From assembly GCA_029747015.1 (NCBI GenBank), contig JAKOGI010000007.1, positions 516,001-580,000 of the forward strand: a DNA stretch of 64,000 nt, in the 5' to 3' direction. Position numbers and translations under genes: made by a program. How positions within the stretch are numbered: position 1 is the stretch's first letter; every line of letters starts with the position of its first letter. Origin of the DNA: Carnegiea gigantea (Eukaryota; Streptophyta; Magnoliopsida; Caryophyllales; Cactaceae). Under the pieces are notes generated by a model. It did no database searches. It saw only the letters and a program-made list of their open reading frames with translations, and had not been told where the DNA came from. Shown here one piece after another: positions 47,507 to 59,720 of the stretch.

Positions 47507-47789
47507 AGGGAAAAAAAAAATTATTATGAATTTGTAAGGCCTGTTTGATGATCAAGTTGACTGGTTATCTATTAACTTAGCTTACTAGTAGCAAACAATT
47601 GGAAATGATTGCCTCAGAAATGATTTTTCATTCTACCAACCAGCAGAAAATGAAGTGCAAAGAAAATTATTTTCACCCCTACCACCAAACAGCAGAAAAT
47701 GTAAGTGGAAAATCATTTTTTTTGGAAAAATATTTTCCATGAAAAATGATTTTCTGAAAAAATGATTTTTCGTCCTACCAAACACACCC
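47175..47789. mobile_element. Inner MITE of the GGGTGTxTTTGGTAGGA family
   Basis: A 615-bp element. The left end is GGGTGTCTTTGGTAGGAGGG and the reverse complement of the right end is GGGTGTGTTTGGTAGGACGA. Both continue into aaaatcatttt. TAG flanks both sides (47172-47174 and 47790-47792). The interior is made of inverted aaaatcatttt/aaaatgatttt modules plus a (CT)19 run at 47459-47496. It is the same family as the element at 34337-34758. Confidence 0.7.
47459..47496. repeat. (CT)19 microsatellite
   Basis: Nineteen CT dinucleotides within the inner MITE. Confidence 0.95.
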
Positions 47790-48019
47790 TAGATGTGTGT
47801 AATTTTTTCAAACTTATGGACAATCATATCATTTTCACAAAAAATTCTTCTCAAAAGGCTAATGGAAATAGTTTTTTCAAAAAGAGCTTTTTAGAGTCAA
47901 ACAGCTATTGCAAACAGCTCCTTATCAAACATCCTTTAACTGTTTGACTTGGTCAAAATAGCCAAAATTCTTCTAAACAGCTATTTCTCCCCAAACAGCT
48001 GTTGTTACCAAATACTCCC

Positions 48020-50166
48020 TTTCATTTTCTGTACCTCAACAGTATCGTTTTGGGATGTTCATTAAATAATATGATTGTATAAACTAGTAGTAAGCACTAA
48101 GAGACCAGTAAAAAATAATGAAGAGTGGTAAACCAAGTCAAGAGTTACCTTTGAAGGGTAAGGAGTAGTAAATAATAATAATATATAACACACTACTAGT
48201 AAACACAAATATACTTTAAGGTTTGTTTATATTTCAGATTCCTTGCATGGAGTTCATTAGGTCATTTTACAAATCCACTTATATTTGTGATTTACCGAAT
48301 GTGGCCAATTGATGGAACTAAGGTATAATTTGTATGGAGCCTAAGTTATCCATTACCACCAATTCTGAATGGATTGCTAATCTCATAAGATTGAGGTAGA
48401 ATTCCTTCTCAAATTGGTGGATTGTTAGAATAAAGTGATCAGAGAATCGGATGTAACTGAGTTAACTTAAAAAAGGTCTAATCTACAATCCTGTAAAATA
48501 GAATACGTATACGGTAAAGTTATAAAAACATTGAAGTTTATAGAGGTTCGATCTTGAAAGTTTAGCTGTAACATAAGTGATGGATATGAGTACAAATGTA
48601 GATTTACTTTGTGAGTACAAATGGATAGTCCCTGTACATTAGATGGAGAGCTTTGATTTTGAGCTCAATAGCGGGAATTTCCCTGTGCGTTTGCTTTGTT
48701 TTGATATATGCTTATTCAGTGTAGTGTTTGGTATAGAGCATCCTGGTATCGTACCGATATGTCTTGAATTGAGATGAGAATTTCTTTGCAGATTGTAACA
48801 AGTTTTTTTCCGTAAATTATGCTAGGTAGCAAGTAGTAACTCAAAGGGTTTAGCTTCCTCTTTTTTTTTAAAAAAAAAAATGTTTGGGATCAAACATAAG
48901 AACAAATGTTTTAAGCCATATATTTTAGCAATAAGAATAAATGGGCTATGGATTGCATTTATGTGCTTTTCTTGAAGCTGGATGTCGTGCCTGCCCAACA
49001 TCATTGCATTCTATTTTGGGATGAGATATGCTCAAATTCGTTGCTTGAAAAAGATTGACAAAAAATGGAAAATCTTCCTTCCTTCTCGTTGGTAAACAAG
49101 CTGCCCAGTGACACACTGGATTTTCACCGCGCTGTAGTGATTCCTCTTGTAGGAAAGTCGTCTTCACATGAGATAGACAACCATGAAAGGAATATGCAAT
49201 GACTCACTCATGGTCTTTATTAAATGTTTCGAGTCTAACTTAGAAACTTATATTGTTTGTTTACATTTGAGAATGAAAAATCATCGTAAACAAACACATA
49301 TCTAAAAACATGGAGAACATTTTTCTAAGGTAAGATCAATGCGTCGTAATACCTTCATTTACGCATGTGATATCATCATATCATGCTTTTAACATATTTC
49401 TTCGTTGAGCCATTTGAGTTCTTGTAAGAATAAACACACTATATCTATTAGTCATTAAGTTGCGGTACTGTTAATCGCTAATGAATTGTTTTATGAAGGC
49501 TTGTATTTGGTTTGTCTCAATAGATAAGTTTGCCCATCTATGGATTTTTATGTAGGTTGATCGAATAGACCGACAATAGACGAAAAGAGAAACATGAATA
49601 ATAAGATAAACTTAACAAAGGTCTAGCTACAAAGATTATTAGAGTCCAAAGAACAATCTACAAAACCCCAAATAAGCTCTAAATAAGGAATTAGTAGTCT
49701 GTTTTACAGTCAATCATAAAGGCGGGATGTAAGCTCAGGGCCACATAGATTGCATTGGCGTGAATGTCACAATTGTCTTATCTGTCTACACAGATCGCAC
49801 ATGGACGTGGCATACAAAGTCCACTCTATGCTACCAAACCTTAAAACCGTTGCATAGGGCTTATAATTCACGCACAGAGTGACAGCAGGAATCAATCAAA
49901 ATCACAATCCAATAAAACACCGATTTTTCTCCTTGATTCTTTCGGGTTTGGGTTGTCTGAAACGTCCACTCTTTCTTCTTTCGTCCTGATTCTCCCCACC
50001 CCCTTTTCATCCTTATCCCCTTCCCTTTTCAATCCGTTGTCTTTTTCCCTGTCAACCCCTGCATTAGTATTCATTCTAGTTCCGGATTTAATCATACCCA
50101 GATCAGAATCCAGCTGCAAAAACCAGTTTGAGTCAGAAAAAAGAAGAATTGGGCACTGAAGAATAC
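48020..50166. other. Intergenic and promoter of the E2 gene
   Basis: AT-rich DNA without recognisable genes. The last 250 bases before the ATG are pyrimidine-rich, as expected for a leader. Confidence 0.5.
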
Positions 50167-51937
50167 ATGGCTTCTTCAACCTCTTCAGCTCAGCTTCGTC
50201 TTATGTCCGATCTCAAATCCATTGTCAACGAGCCTCCTGAGGTACTCTGATTTCTTTGAGTTTCCTCCTTTTCTGGGTTATAAATAATCACACTATCTGT
50301 TAAATTTTGTAGCAATTATGTTTTAATCAACTGAGCAATGCTCATTAGCCCAATGAGGTTCTGAGGCAAACCAATTTTGGTAATGTGTAGAGTAACTCAT
50401 TGGCTAATGTACGAGCTCAAGGTCTCTAATTTTATCGATTTTGACAACACCCAGTTTCATTGTTTTCAAACTATTGATCTGAATTCAACAAAATTTACAG
50501 GGTTGCAGTGCAAGCCCCTTGTCAGATGATAATCTCTTTGTATGGAGTGCTACGATTTTCGGCCCTGATGAGACCCCTTGGGAAGGTTGCTTATTTCTTC
50601 CTTATTTTCCTGAATTTGCCGCTTTCATGTTTTGTTTTTCCTGAATTTTGATGTTGAAAATGAATATCCAGGTGGAGTTTTTAGTCTAAGGTTGACATTC
50701 ACTGAGAATTACCCAGAAAAACCTCCTCGGGTTCGGTTCACCTCTGATATGTTTCATCCTAATGGTAATGATGATTCACTGCTACTTTCATGGTTTGACT
50801 TAAATTAGGCTTCTGATTGCTGATTTGCTAGTTGCTATATTGAAACTTGGCATTTGGAAATGTTGGTATTATGTTGAATTTGATGGAAAAATTGCAATGA
50901 TCTGCGATGTGTAATCACATGCAATAGAGTCAACTAACATGTTTCTGCAAACTGAGGTGGTTTGATTTAATCAATGTTAAATCAACATGCTTTGTTGACC
51001 GGGCTAATTTTGGAGTAAGACAGGATTAATCTCCAAAGCAAGCATTTGGAGATTATTAGCTGTTTGTGTTTCTTATAGATGTTGCATAAAATTTTCCCTT
51101 AACACGCCTGCTTCCACCCAAATTGTGTGCTTTGAGTGGCAAAAATCTGACAAAGGGAAGAAACAGAAAGAGATATCGGTTTATAAGTGAATGGCTAAAC
51201 ATATAATATAAAGTCTTGGTTTTGAGTTAGATTAGACTTGAATCTGTATTTGCCTACTCCTTGACTGTTGAATGTATTGTGATATACTATTTCTCCGTCC
51301 TTTGTGTTTGTTATTGGGGTGCTGGGGTACATTTTTAGGTGTTGTCACGCTCCCTAGTTTAATTCCTGACATAGTGGATATCCTTCATTTTGGTATCCGT
51401 ATACAGTTTACCACGATGGTACTCTGTGCATGGACATCATCCAGGACGCTTGGTCACCTTGCCACAATGTCGCAACGATCTTGACTTCTATCCAGGTATA
51501 TGAAGTCTTAGTATCTTCTTTTCACCAGATATCAAGTCTCAGTATCTTCTTTTCACCAGGCACTGCTTCTATGCATTGTAAGCTAATTCCTCGGTTAACA
51601 GAAAATCCTATGAGAGTATTACTTTTATGATAAATGTTTCTAATTTTCATGTTCATTACTTCTCCGCAGTCCCTTCTTACGGACCCCAATCCTGCAAGCC
51701 CTGCAAATCCTGAGGCAGCTCAGCTCTACCAGCATGACATTCAAGCCTATAACAAGTTTGTCACTTTGCTTACAATGTCCCCTCCCCCCCCCCCCCAAAA
51801 AAAAAACAATAAAGAAAAAACAGAGGAAAAGATGATGACAAAAATAGTCGAAACTGGTTTTGGTGCCTGACGCTAAATAATGTGTCTTTAACAGGAGGGT
51901 TCGTAGGTGTGCTCGTAAATCCATTGAGTGTCCATGA
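50167..51937 (+). CDS. Ubiquitin-conjugating enzyme E2, RAD6/UBC2 class, 6 exons, 156 aa
   Basis: It accepts ubiquitin from E1 on a catalytic cysteine and passes it to substrates with an E3, in cytosol and nucleus. Exons are 50167-50241, 50501-50585, 50672-50764, 51407-51495, 51670-51755 and 51895-51937 (471 nt, phases consistent). Landmarks are [50 protein letters not shown] with the HPN motif, and [14 protein letters not shown] with Cys92 as the active site, then [20 protein letters not shown]. The length fits RAD6 (about 152), but the sequence departs from canonical plant UBC1-3, notably at the N-terminus and in the basic tail [15 protein letters not shown] separate RAD6-like subclass or a diverged paralogue are both possible. 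Intron 5 has a weak donor (gtttgt) and carries a C13A10 tract. Confidence 0.92.
51784..51806. repeat. C13A10 junction tract in intron 5 of the E2 gene
   Basis: Thirteen C are directly followed by ten A, 29 bases inside the intron. Confidence 0.9.
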
Positions 51938-52524
51938 GCCAGACAGTCATGATATTTGCAGCACGTTGACTCAGGTTTCCAAGCTTCCTCGAGCATGTAC
52001 TTCAAAAGACATGTCCCAAGTCTAACCTGTTCCGCCTACCCCTCCTTTCTGTGTTTCAGAATAGTTGCATATCATGTGAATAACAGAGCATGATCTATTC
52101 TTCATGCATGTATCACTTACTATTGATTAAATTCATAGTTAATACTTATACTTCGAAAACATGTGTCCTGTTATTATACTTATTGCTTCAAGTTTATTGT
52201 AAAATATGAGGCCCATAAATTTAAGATTGACATCCTGGAATGGCTTATATTGTAGAATACAGTGTCTTGATAACTTTGTTGGCTTCTGATCTGAAGTATC
52301 AGATCAGGGTTTGCTGATCACTGAGCTACTGAATTATCTGAAGCCCACACCCATGCTACTATTGTTACTATTATATCCCCTTGAATTAGATACACAGCCT
52401 TAAGCTACAAGAGCAGTGATGGGTGGACTACTTTGTTCGTTCTTCCGAAAATTAGAAGGATCCGCCTTTGTTTTCACCTTTGCTAGTTGGAGAAAATTAG
52501 TGCCATTGCCATAGTACTTAACCC
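51938..52524. other. Intergenic after the E2 gene
   Basis: Probably the E2 3'UTR, then AT-rich DNA up to the pseudogene. No gene seen. Confidence 0.5.
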
Positions 52525-53743
52525 CGAAACTCAAATAATCACCCTGCCATTGCCATAGTACCATGTGAAGTCGTGCTCAATCTTGAACAAGTTCCGTGCC
52601 CTGTAAGGGTATGCAGTCTCATTATTCGAGATCTCACTCATCCTTCCTCCATATGGGTTCCATTCCATTACCAGTCCATCTATTTCCCTCAACTTGGTCC
52701 GTATCTTGTCCAATGCAACTTGGGGTATTGGTTTCTTCACATAGTCTCGGAGTCAAAGATCCCTTTTCCTTGAGCAAAAGAGCGAAGGACTTTCACGACA
52801 CGGCGTCGAAGCCATAAGTGGCAATCAGTGCTACCACTAGAATAGAATTAGCTTCGTTTCGATGGACTTGTTGTTCAGCCCTTATCGGCAGTTTCGAGCG
52901 GGTAGAGGTTTTCTGGCAACACGTTCATAGTCCCTACCAATAAGGACTTCGGTAGCAGTTCTATTAGGGATATTACCCAAAAAAGAACCGACTTCACCCA
53001 AGGCATTTCTGTACATTCCTCCTCAGTTCCAACTCAGGAAATCTTTTGGCTAACAGGGTGTTAAGTTTCTTGGGGCAACCAAGAAACATCCCAATGAAGG
53101 AAATTTTCAACTTGTTAGAGGACAATTGTTTATATTCATCCTTAATCACAGCTGCCCGAAGTCCTATGAAGATCTCTTTGGGTAGGTTAGGAGCCACCTC
53201 CACTGAAGTGCCCCACAGTCCCCACCGTAGGGCACACCCCTCCAGGGGAGGCATGCACTGGGCTGTCCCGAGCAATGTTGTAGCATACATCCCCTAGGGT
53301 TGCCCCAGCCTCCACCCACGCAGTCTCAGCCTTTGGGTCTACATGGACAGACCAAAGATCGAACATGTCGAGGATGACCAAAGGGGACAGATGACACATA
53401 AGATCAGCCTTCCATGTCATGGCCCCCACCCCGGATTCTCATCTCTAGGCTCTGCAGCAAGTGACGGTTGCCTGGATGTTGGACACATGGTGTGCTGCAA
53501 CAATGAATGATGGTTTTGGTGACTCAGGTCTTTGAACTGGGCATTTCGAGCATAGGCTCGGACGACAGATGGAAAGGAAGAGTTGAGGTGGTTGTATGTA
53601 ACTTGTGATGTTGGATAATCGGGATCAAAATTGATATCTAGGCAGAGAAGGAAAGAATCATCTGACGAAAATGCAACCATTGTCCCTGATATTAACAATA
53701 TTAAGAGCAATGCAGAAGCTAATAAAGGGTTGGAGTTACTCAT
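52525..53743 (-). pseudogene. Berberine-bridge-enzyme-like FAD-linked oxidase, broken
   Basis: Intact members (about 530 aa, secreted, often intronless) oxidise alkaloids or oligosaccharides using bicovalent FAD. Here the minus strand opens with a signal peptide (MSNSNPLLASALLLILLISG) and SFPSVVRAYARNAQF. It then continues in other frames: FDLWSVHVDPKAETAWVEAG, GGVCPTVGTVGHFSGGGS, KISFIGMFLGCPKKLNTLLA, KRFPELELRRN, and near the end PIPQVALDKIRTKLREIDGL and WNPYGGRMSEISNNETAYPY. Collinearity with the family is clear, but there are several frameshifts and stops. The part after FSGGG is deleted up to the segment equivalent to LFIRV. The C-terminal 40-50 residues are also missing. No expression of a functional oxidase is expected. 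Confidence 0.85.
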
Positions 53744-54313
53744 CTTGTATTCTCTCTATATTGGTGATCTCTTTGTGCATGTTTGTTTCTGCGACGGAGC
53801 ATGAATATGGATCATATGTACATATATAGCATTTCGGGCGTCAGAGACAGAAATTTGATTAAGCTTTTCAAATTTGCAAGGTCACTTCACTGGATGTTGA
53901 ATTTTTTTTTTTTTTCCCGGAGGGGGGGGGGGTTTGATTATCTATTTTCATGGTTGATTTTTGAAGTTACACTTTCAAGTTTTTTTGTTTGGCCACGAAG
54001 TTGATATTACCAGTTTCATAGTAGCTTGTTATTAACCATATTAGTATGATACTGTATATACATGCATTTAGCAAAAAACTTGCTAGCCATTCAACCTAAT
54101 TTCGGGGGGGGGGGGTGTTGAGGGCGTCCGGTGCCAACTTTTCTATCATATTAGAGACTGACCAAGTTAAATAGGTATACACTGGCCTCACATAGGCATT
54201 TAGCAACTAATATAAAACAGTTCAAGCCATTTGATTTGAGTCCTATGAATGGAGAGAACTTGTGTCGGAGAGTAAACCATAACCACATGTTTGCCATAGA
54301 TGGTTACTACTAA
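53744..54313. other. Intergenic with long T and G runs
   Basis: Contains T14, cccgga, G11 at 53902-53932 and G12 at 54104-54115. No gene recognised. Confidence 0.5.
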
Positions 54314-55058
54314 GGCCATGTTTGTCTCTGGCCAAAAAGCTATTTGAAGTATTTGGTTGATTAGTTTTTAAATTAGCTTCTCAAAAAGCTCTTTTACAAA
54401 AAGCTCTTTGGGATAACTTTTTCAAAGAGCTTTTTGATGTTTACTATTACAATGACCATACTAATCTTATAATTTGGACAAATTTACATTGAATGTCACT
54501 TACAAATGATATTCCCGAATGTTGGATGCTTATACTTTAAAATTTTCAATTTGTTTTTTTTCCTCTTTTGGGACAAGAGTTGTGGATGGTCATGATGTTG
54601 AAGATAACGCTTTTAATTTTAACGCTTTCTTAATTTAACAAATAATTTATGTTATTTAGTCTTATATGATATATAAATATTTTTTATGCCACATATTTTC
54701 AATTTCCATTAAAAAAGAAAACATTTAACATTAAAAAGATATTTTGATAATAAGTGCTAAAATTAGGAAAAAGTATAAATATAATTTTATATATTACATA
54801 ATCTTAATTCATAATTCATATCGAAAAGAAAAATAAATATCCAATGAAAAATTGTTTTGTTAGAAAAATAATGAAATTAAGTAATAGACATAAGTGAAGC
54901 TTTATCAAATAACTTTATTAGAAACAGCTAACTTTATCAAACACTTTTTTCACAAATAGTTAATGCAATTAGTTAAGTTAAAGAGCTAATGTAATCAGTT
55001 AACAACTAACAGCTAATACAATCAGTTAATAGCTAACAGCTGATTGCCAAAGAGGACC
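54314..55058. mobile_element. PIF/Harbinger (Tourist)-like MITE
   Basis: A 745-bp AT-rich element. The left end is GGCCATGTTTG and the reverse complement of the right end is GGTCCTCTTTG. It is flanked by TAA on both sides (54311-54313 and 55059-55061), the TWA duplication typical of PIF/Harbinger. Subterminal aaaagct/agctaacagct modules resemble those of the outer element at 46976. No coding capacity. Confidence 0.6.
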
Positions 55059-55144
55059 TAAGGTTGGCCCCGGAAAGATTGGAGTAGTGGTGGTCATGTA
55101 GAATTAGGTGCATCCTATCTTAATTGTCATTCATTTTGACATCC

Positions 55145-55300
55145 ATTGACGTCCTATGGCCGTTCCACAGGGAATTTGTGTCCTATACTTGTCCAAGTGT
55201 ATTGTATCAGTCTAACAGAGGACGGGGCAGCTAGTGGAATTGCGTCCTACACTTGTCCAACTGCCACAGAGGGAATTGACGTCCTATGGCCATTCCACAG
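55145..55300. repeat. Nested direct repeats (26-bp and 25-bp pairs)
   Basis: One unit, attgacgtcctatggcc then gttccacag or attccacag, lies at 55145-55170 and 55275-55300. A second, ggaatt...gtcctayacttgtccaa, lies at about 55171-55196 and 55236-55260. The order is A-B-B'-A' in direct orientation. Origin unknown. Confidence 0.75.
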
Positions 55301-56897
55301 TGCACAATTATCAGGGTGGTTTTTGCTTGTTTGGGATATGAGGAGAATCAAATGTAAATAGTATTATCTCTACAAATCACTTATACAAATAAAAAGACCG
55401 ATTTCAATAGACCTCCAAATAATTTTCGGAAAATATTTTCTTGTATTGAAACAGTTCACAACAAATGCGTTGAAAACTGAGGGTACGTATTTCTTTTTCC
55501 TTTTTTTCAAAGCATAGTGGGTTTTAAACAACGAAACTTAGAATTTAGATTCTAGGGGTCCTCAACCTTTTTCAAGTTGGAAAAGCCGATCCCGCTCCCC
55601 TTCCCCCCCAATATTAATGCACCTAAAGGACATAATTAAATATAGGTGGCAGTTTGACCAATTTGATGGTCTTTTCATATCTACATGATCGCACTCTTCG
55701 CAAGTTGACATTTTCTAAATTTTGGATTTGTCTCCTTTCCCATATCGGCAATTGTTCATAGGTAGGAGATTATATTGTCCTCTTGGGATGCTTTTAGGGG
55801 GGTGTTTTCCCATCAGTTCTACCGAGTTATAAGTTCAAAAAACATTATTTTGATATTTCAGTTAATTAAGTATAGGTAGAAAGTCGATTTTAGCTTTAAA
55901 AGCAAAATTATACTAAGAGTTGTCATTCTTGTATAAGAAAGCAATCTTGCTCTTTTATTTTGCTTCATGTCGGACTGTAATATAGTAGGGAGTTTGTAGT
56001 TGGTGTTTTCGCCTTTCTATCTTACTTCTTTTTTAGATAATTTATGCGACGATGCTTCTAAATTGAATTGGTGGGCACATATAAAAGATACTCACTTAGT
56101 TCGATTAAAAAAGGAATGTAGCCTTTTTCTTTCGAGAAAGGGGGGGGGGGGGGGGGTTTTTAAACCTGCTATCAGTTCAAAAATTGGTCACAGCAAGAAA
56201 GTGAACCATAAAGATGACCTCTTCACAGCAGCATTGTACCAATGTTGTGGATATTCTATATATCGCAAATTATAAGGACGTACGAAAAAGATAAACATAT
56301 GGATGATAACAATGAATATACATAAAAGAAAAACATGGGTAATCTTACGCCTACAAGGCCATGAGACGTGATAAAATGATAAGTGTCTTGCTATAAGACA
56401 CTTCATAAGTGTCTTGTTCCAACTTAAAAATCATGCTATTATATTTTTAAAGTGAAAAAAATGGTAGGATCGAATAGCAGAAGTATATTACAACTTATAA
56501 ATTATATAAAATCATCTTTTAATCCATAATTTATCACATTTCTAAAATACGTGTATCGTATGTACTCGCGGATAGGGTTAATGTGATTAGGGTATCATTT
56601 AATACTTTATCGGCGTAGTCGATGAATATCTAAGGTTAATAGTTCATAATTAAGTGTAATCATTAAAAAATTTGCAATTTTAAATCATAAAACATGTTAT
56701 TTTATGATGAGGCAAGACAAAGTGTCTTGCGGTAAGACATATATCAATATCCTTTGATCCTTTTCTGGTTTGTTTTATTTTTGCAATCAAGCAATTAAAT
56801 TCCAATTGTTAGTATCGAAGGATGAAATGTACTTAATAAGGAGGGGTGAAGTGATAAGCCTTAAATAGAAACGGACAGATCTTGTTAAGTAGAACTT
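55301..56897. other. Intergenic, no gene seen
   Basis: AT-rich. A G17 run followed by T5 at about 56140-56161 is an exception to the polarity of the other tracts. Two phrases around gtgtcttg/aagacac recur near 56390-56420 and 56720-56740. Confidence 0.45.
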
Positions 56898-56985
56898 ACA
56901 ATAACAACAATAACTCTCAGTATGAGTCCCACTTTCGCGAGGTCTGTAAAGATCCAGATGTAGATAGTCTTGCACTCTTGCCCCA
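56898..56985 (-). mobile_element. 3' tail of an RTE-like LINE, second copy
   Basis: Contains ataacaacaataactctcag and gtcccactttcgcgaggtct, collinear with 14897-14975 (ataacaacaacttccagtgt, atcccactttcacggaatct). On the minus strand it ends in the TTG-type tail. The copy is 5'-truncated to under 100 bp, or is a SINE that borrowed the tail. Confidence 0.55.
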
Positions 56986-58250
56986 TACGCACATTACTGC
57001 TTATAGAGAAATTGTTTCTAATAAACCTACCTAAAAAGTTCAATTCGATTTGCTTACAAAACTTGATTTAATACTCAGACATTAAAGAGATGATAAAACC
57101 TCGTCGTACATAGTATAAATCAAACTAAAATATTTACAAATGAAAACAATAGAAGAACTCTATTTCTTATCGATAACAGTAACTTTACCCTAATGGATAA
57201 TCAATGATCAAAAATACTCGAAAGTTTCCAACTACGTTGGTTCTCTTCAAAAGACCTGAGTAAAGCACTGCCGACACTTGTTTAATCCAACATTATCCAT
57301 GGGAATATTATTCCACGAACTTCCAATAAATTATTAAAAAAAAAAAAAGGGCCCCCATTTGATGTGAAAAAATTGATCTTTTGTTGAACCCAGTTTAGAT
57401 CGTACTACTGATTATTATACATGATGCTCCACGTTTGCATCCAACTTGAATACTAGATAGATATTGTACTATGATGTCCCCACTATACTTTGACGTTTAT
57501 CTGCCCTCTGGTCTGATATTGCTCATTGCCAATGTCCTGCTTGTCAGCATTAAATTTGATGGAAAGTGGATTCAAAGTTGCAGAAACCATTTACAGACAT
57601 AGGTACATTTCACAACACTACAACCATCTAATCTAATTTCTGAATCCTACCTATGCATGACATGTGATACAGTAATCTAGACTACAGTTTGTTATAGCAG
57701 AAGTTAATTAGGAGGTCGAGATGTATATAGTTTTACCCTTGACGAAGGGAGACAGAACGGTTGAGCAGGGGAAAGTTTATGTATTCGTATCCATGACAAA
57801 AGCTTACATAGATGTTCTTTTTAGTACAACGTTTGTTTTAACGAGGTAACACTGAAGTGCCAACAAGCTCATAACTTAGATGACAGCAAGGTTGCTTCTT
57901 ATGTGCGAGGATATGGGATACGATTCTCGTAGCCAGTGAAGTCCCATGTGTGAGATGGAGCTATGCAACCACAGGGCCCCATTGGAAACCCCTGAAATAG
58001 GGGCCCAATTAAGGTGGCGGGCACCTGTAACACCGAATTTTGTTTGATTGAGATTAGTATGGAGATTAGACATAAGATTGTGTAGTTAGAGGCTTAGAGC
58101 CATAAAACGGGGCCAATTAAAGCTTAGTTAATATCTGGAAGGTAGGGGGCCAGGACGGCTTGCGATTAGCTGGATGTAAACCCTTAACTGCTTCCTTTAG
58201 TTGAAAGTGTAGCAAGGCTTAGAACTTTAATTTGGCCTTCCTCTTGCCCA
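56986..58250. other. Intergenic upstream of the XTH gene
   Basis: AT-rich DNA; no gene recognised. The last few hundred bases are the presumed XTH promoter. Confidence 0.5.
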
Positions 58251-58257
58251 TATAAAA
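58251..58257 (+). promoter_or_regulatory. TATA box of the XTH gene
   Basis: TATAAAA, 93 bp before the chosen ATG. It implies a start site near 58282, downstream of the in-frame ATG at 58266, and so supports initiation at 58344. Confidence 0.7.
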
Positions 58258-58343
58258 GGACCTCAATGTGCCTGTATGTCTGCTCCATTGTAGTCTCGTT
58301 ATCATTTCCTTGTTTCACATTATTGGTTCACATTTTATCCCCA

Positions 58344-59579
58344 ATGAATCTCTCAATGAGAAATGTGGGAATAATTCCCCTTGTTATCCTGTTTCATGGC
58401 CTCCTCACACTTGCAAGTCCAGCCACATTTCAAGAAGACTTCAAAGTCACTTGGTCCGAATCCCATTTGAAGCTTGCTGAAGGTGGAGGAGCCATCCAGC
58501 TTACTCTCGATCAAAATTCAGGTATAGGACTTTCGGTTGAACTAATGCATAGGCTTAGGACTTACTGTACCTAGGTGCTTAACCTATCTGTTTAACCTGA
58601 ACTACTAAGCTAAGGCCTCATTTCATTCAGTTTCTTACCGTGTTGATCATTGCGTTTCTTTGGTGGTTTGCTCCAATATGACAGGATGTGGGTTTGGTTC
58701 CAAATACAAATACATGTATGGACGAGTTAGCATGAAGATCAAGCTGATATCTGGCGACTCTGCAGGAACTGTGACCGCTTTTTATGTAAGTTGCTCGTTA
58801 CTTATGTCGTTCTTGTTGGATTTGATTTGTATTATATCAATGCTCAATTAATGTTCTAATTTTGCTTGTACCTCGCTAGATGAATTCGGACACAGACACC
58901 ATCCGAGATGAGTTGGATTTCGAGTTCCTAGGAAACAGGACAGGGCAACCTTACACCGTGCAAACCAACATATATGCCCATGGCAAGGGTGATAGAGAAC
59001 AAAGGGTTAACCTTTGGTTTGATCCTTCTATTGAATACCACACCTACACTATCTTATGGAACCATCACCATGTTGTGTAAGCCCTAGCCTCTAATAACAG
59101 AAAGAGTTCACATTTTCCTAGCAAATGACTGACTTTTTGAAGAGTAAACAATTAAAGAACATCTTTTCTAATCTCGTGTGGAAAATATGTGTAGGTTCTA
59201 TGTGGATGGAGTGCCCATTAGGGAGCACATCAATAATGAAACAAAGGGAACTCCATACCCCAAATCACAGCCAATGGGAGTGTATTCTACACTATGGGAA
59301 GCCAGTGATTGGGCGACGCGCGGTGGGTTGGAGAAGATTGATTGGAGCAAGGCCCCATTTTATGCTTACTACAAAGACTTTGACATAGAAGGCTGTGCTG
59401 TGCCAGGACCTGCAAGCTGTGCCTCAAATCTTACCAATATGTGGGAAGGTGCTGCTTATCAGGCTCTAAGCCCCGTTGAAGCCAAGCAATACCAATGGGT
59501 TCGGATGAATTACATGATTTACGATTATTGCACTGATAAATCGCGATACCCTATTCCCCCTCCTGAGTGCCAGGCCTAA
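58344..59579 (+). CDS. Xyloglucan endotransglucosylase/hydrolase, XTH6/7-like, 4 exons, 286 aa
   Basis: A secreted GH16 enzyme that cuts and religates xyloglucan in the cell wall during growth. Exons are 58344-58521, 58685-58785, 58880-59076 and 59195-59579 (861 nt, phases consistent). It starts [20 protein letters not shown], a signal peptide ending near LASPA. The catalytic motif DELDFEFLG is at 103-111, with nucleophile and acid/base Glu present. It is followed directly by the conserved N-glycosylation site NRT (112-114). [40 protein letters not shown] and the C-terminal Cys-rich domain ([19 protein letters not shown]) closely follow Arabidopsis XTH7 (293 aa) as I remember it. The Ile of the usual DEIDFEF is Leu, as in XTH7. 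Confidence 0.95.
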
Positions 59580-59720
59580 TAGTGTGTATGTCTGTACAAT
59601 CCTTTTTTTTTTTTGGGTGTTTTCTATACTTTATCACATACCTACATATACATATATGGAACGAATAGATCTCGTATACAAAGGGTAAGCCAAAAATAAA
59701 TTGGTGTGTCTATAAAAGGA

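Larger units (their letters stand above)
46976..48019. mobile_element. Outer MITE, apparently interrupted by a second MITE
   Basis: The left end GGCCCTATTTAATAAACACC resembles the reverse complement of the right end (GGGAGTATTTGGTAACAACA). Both are followed by subterminal tgttagctatt/aacagctattt modules, as in the element at 54314. Without the inner element it would be about 430 bp. No target duplication identified; class (hAT or PIF/Harbinger) undecided. Confidence 0.5.

Noticed and set aside
58266..58343. Upstream in-frame ATG of the XTH gene
   Set aside because: It lies only 9 bp downstream of the TATA box, before the expected transcription start, and would bury the signal peptide.
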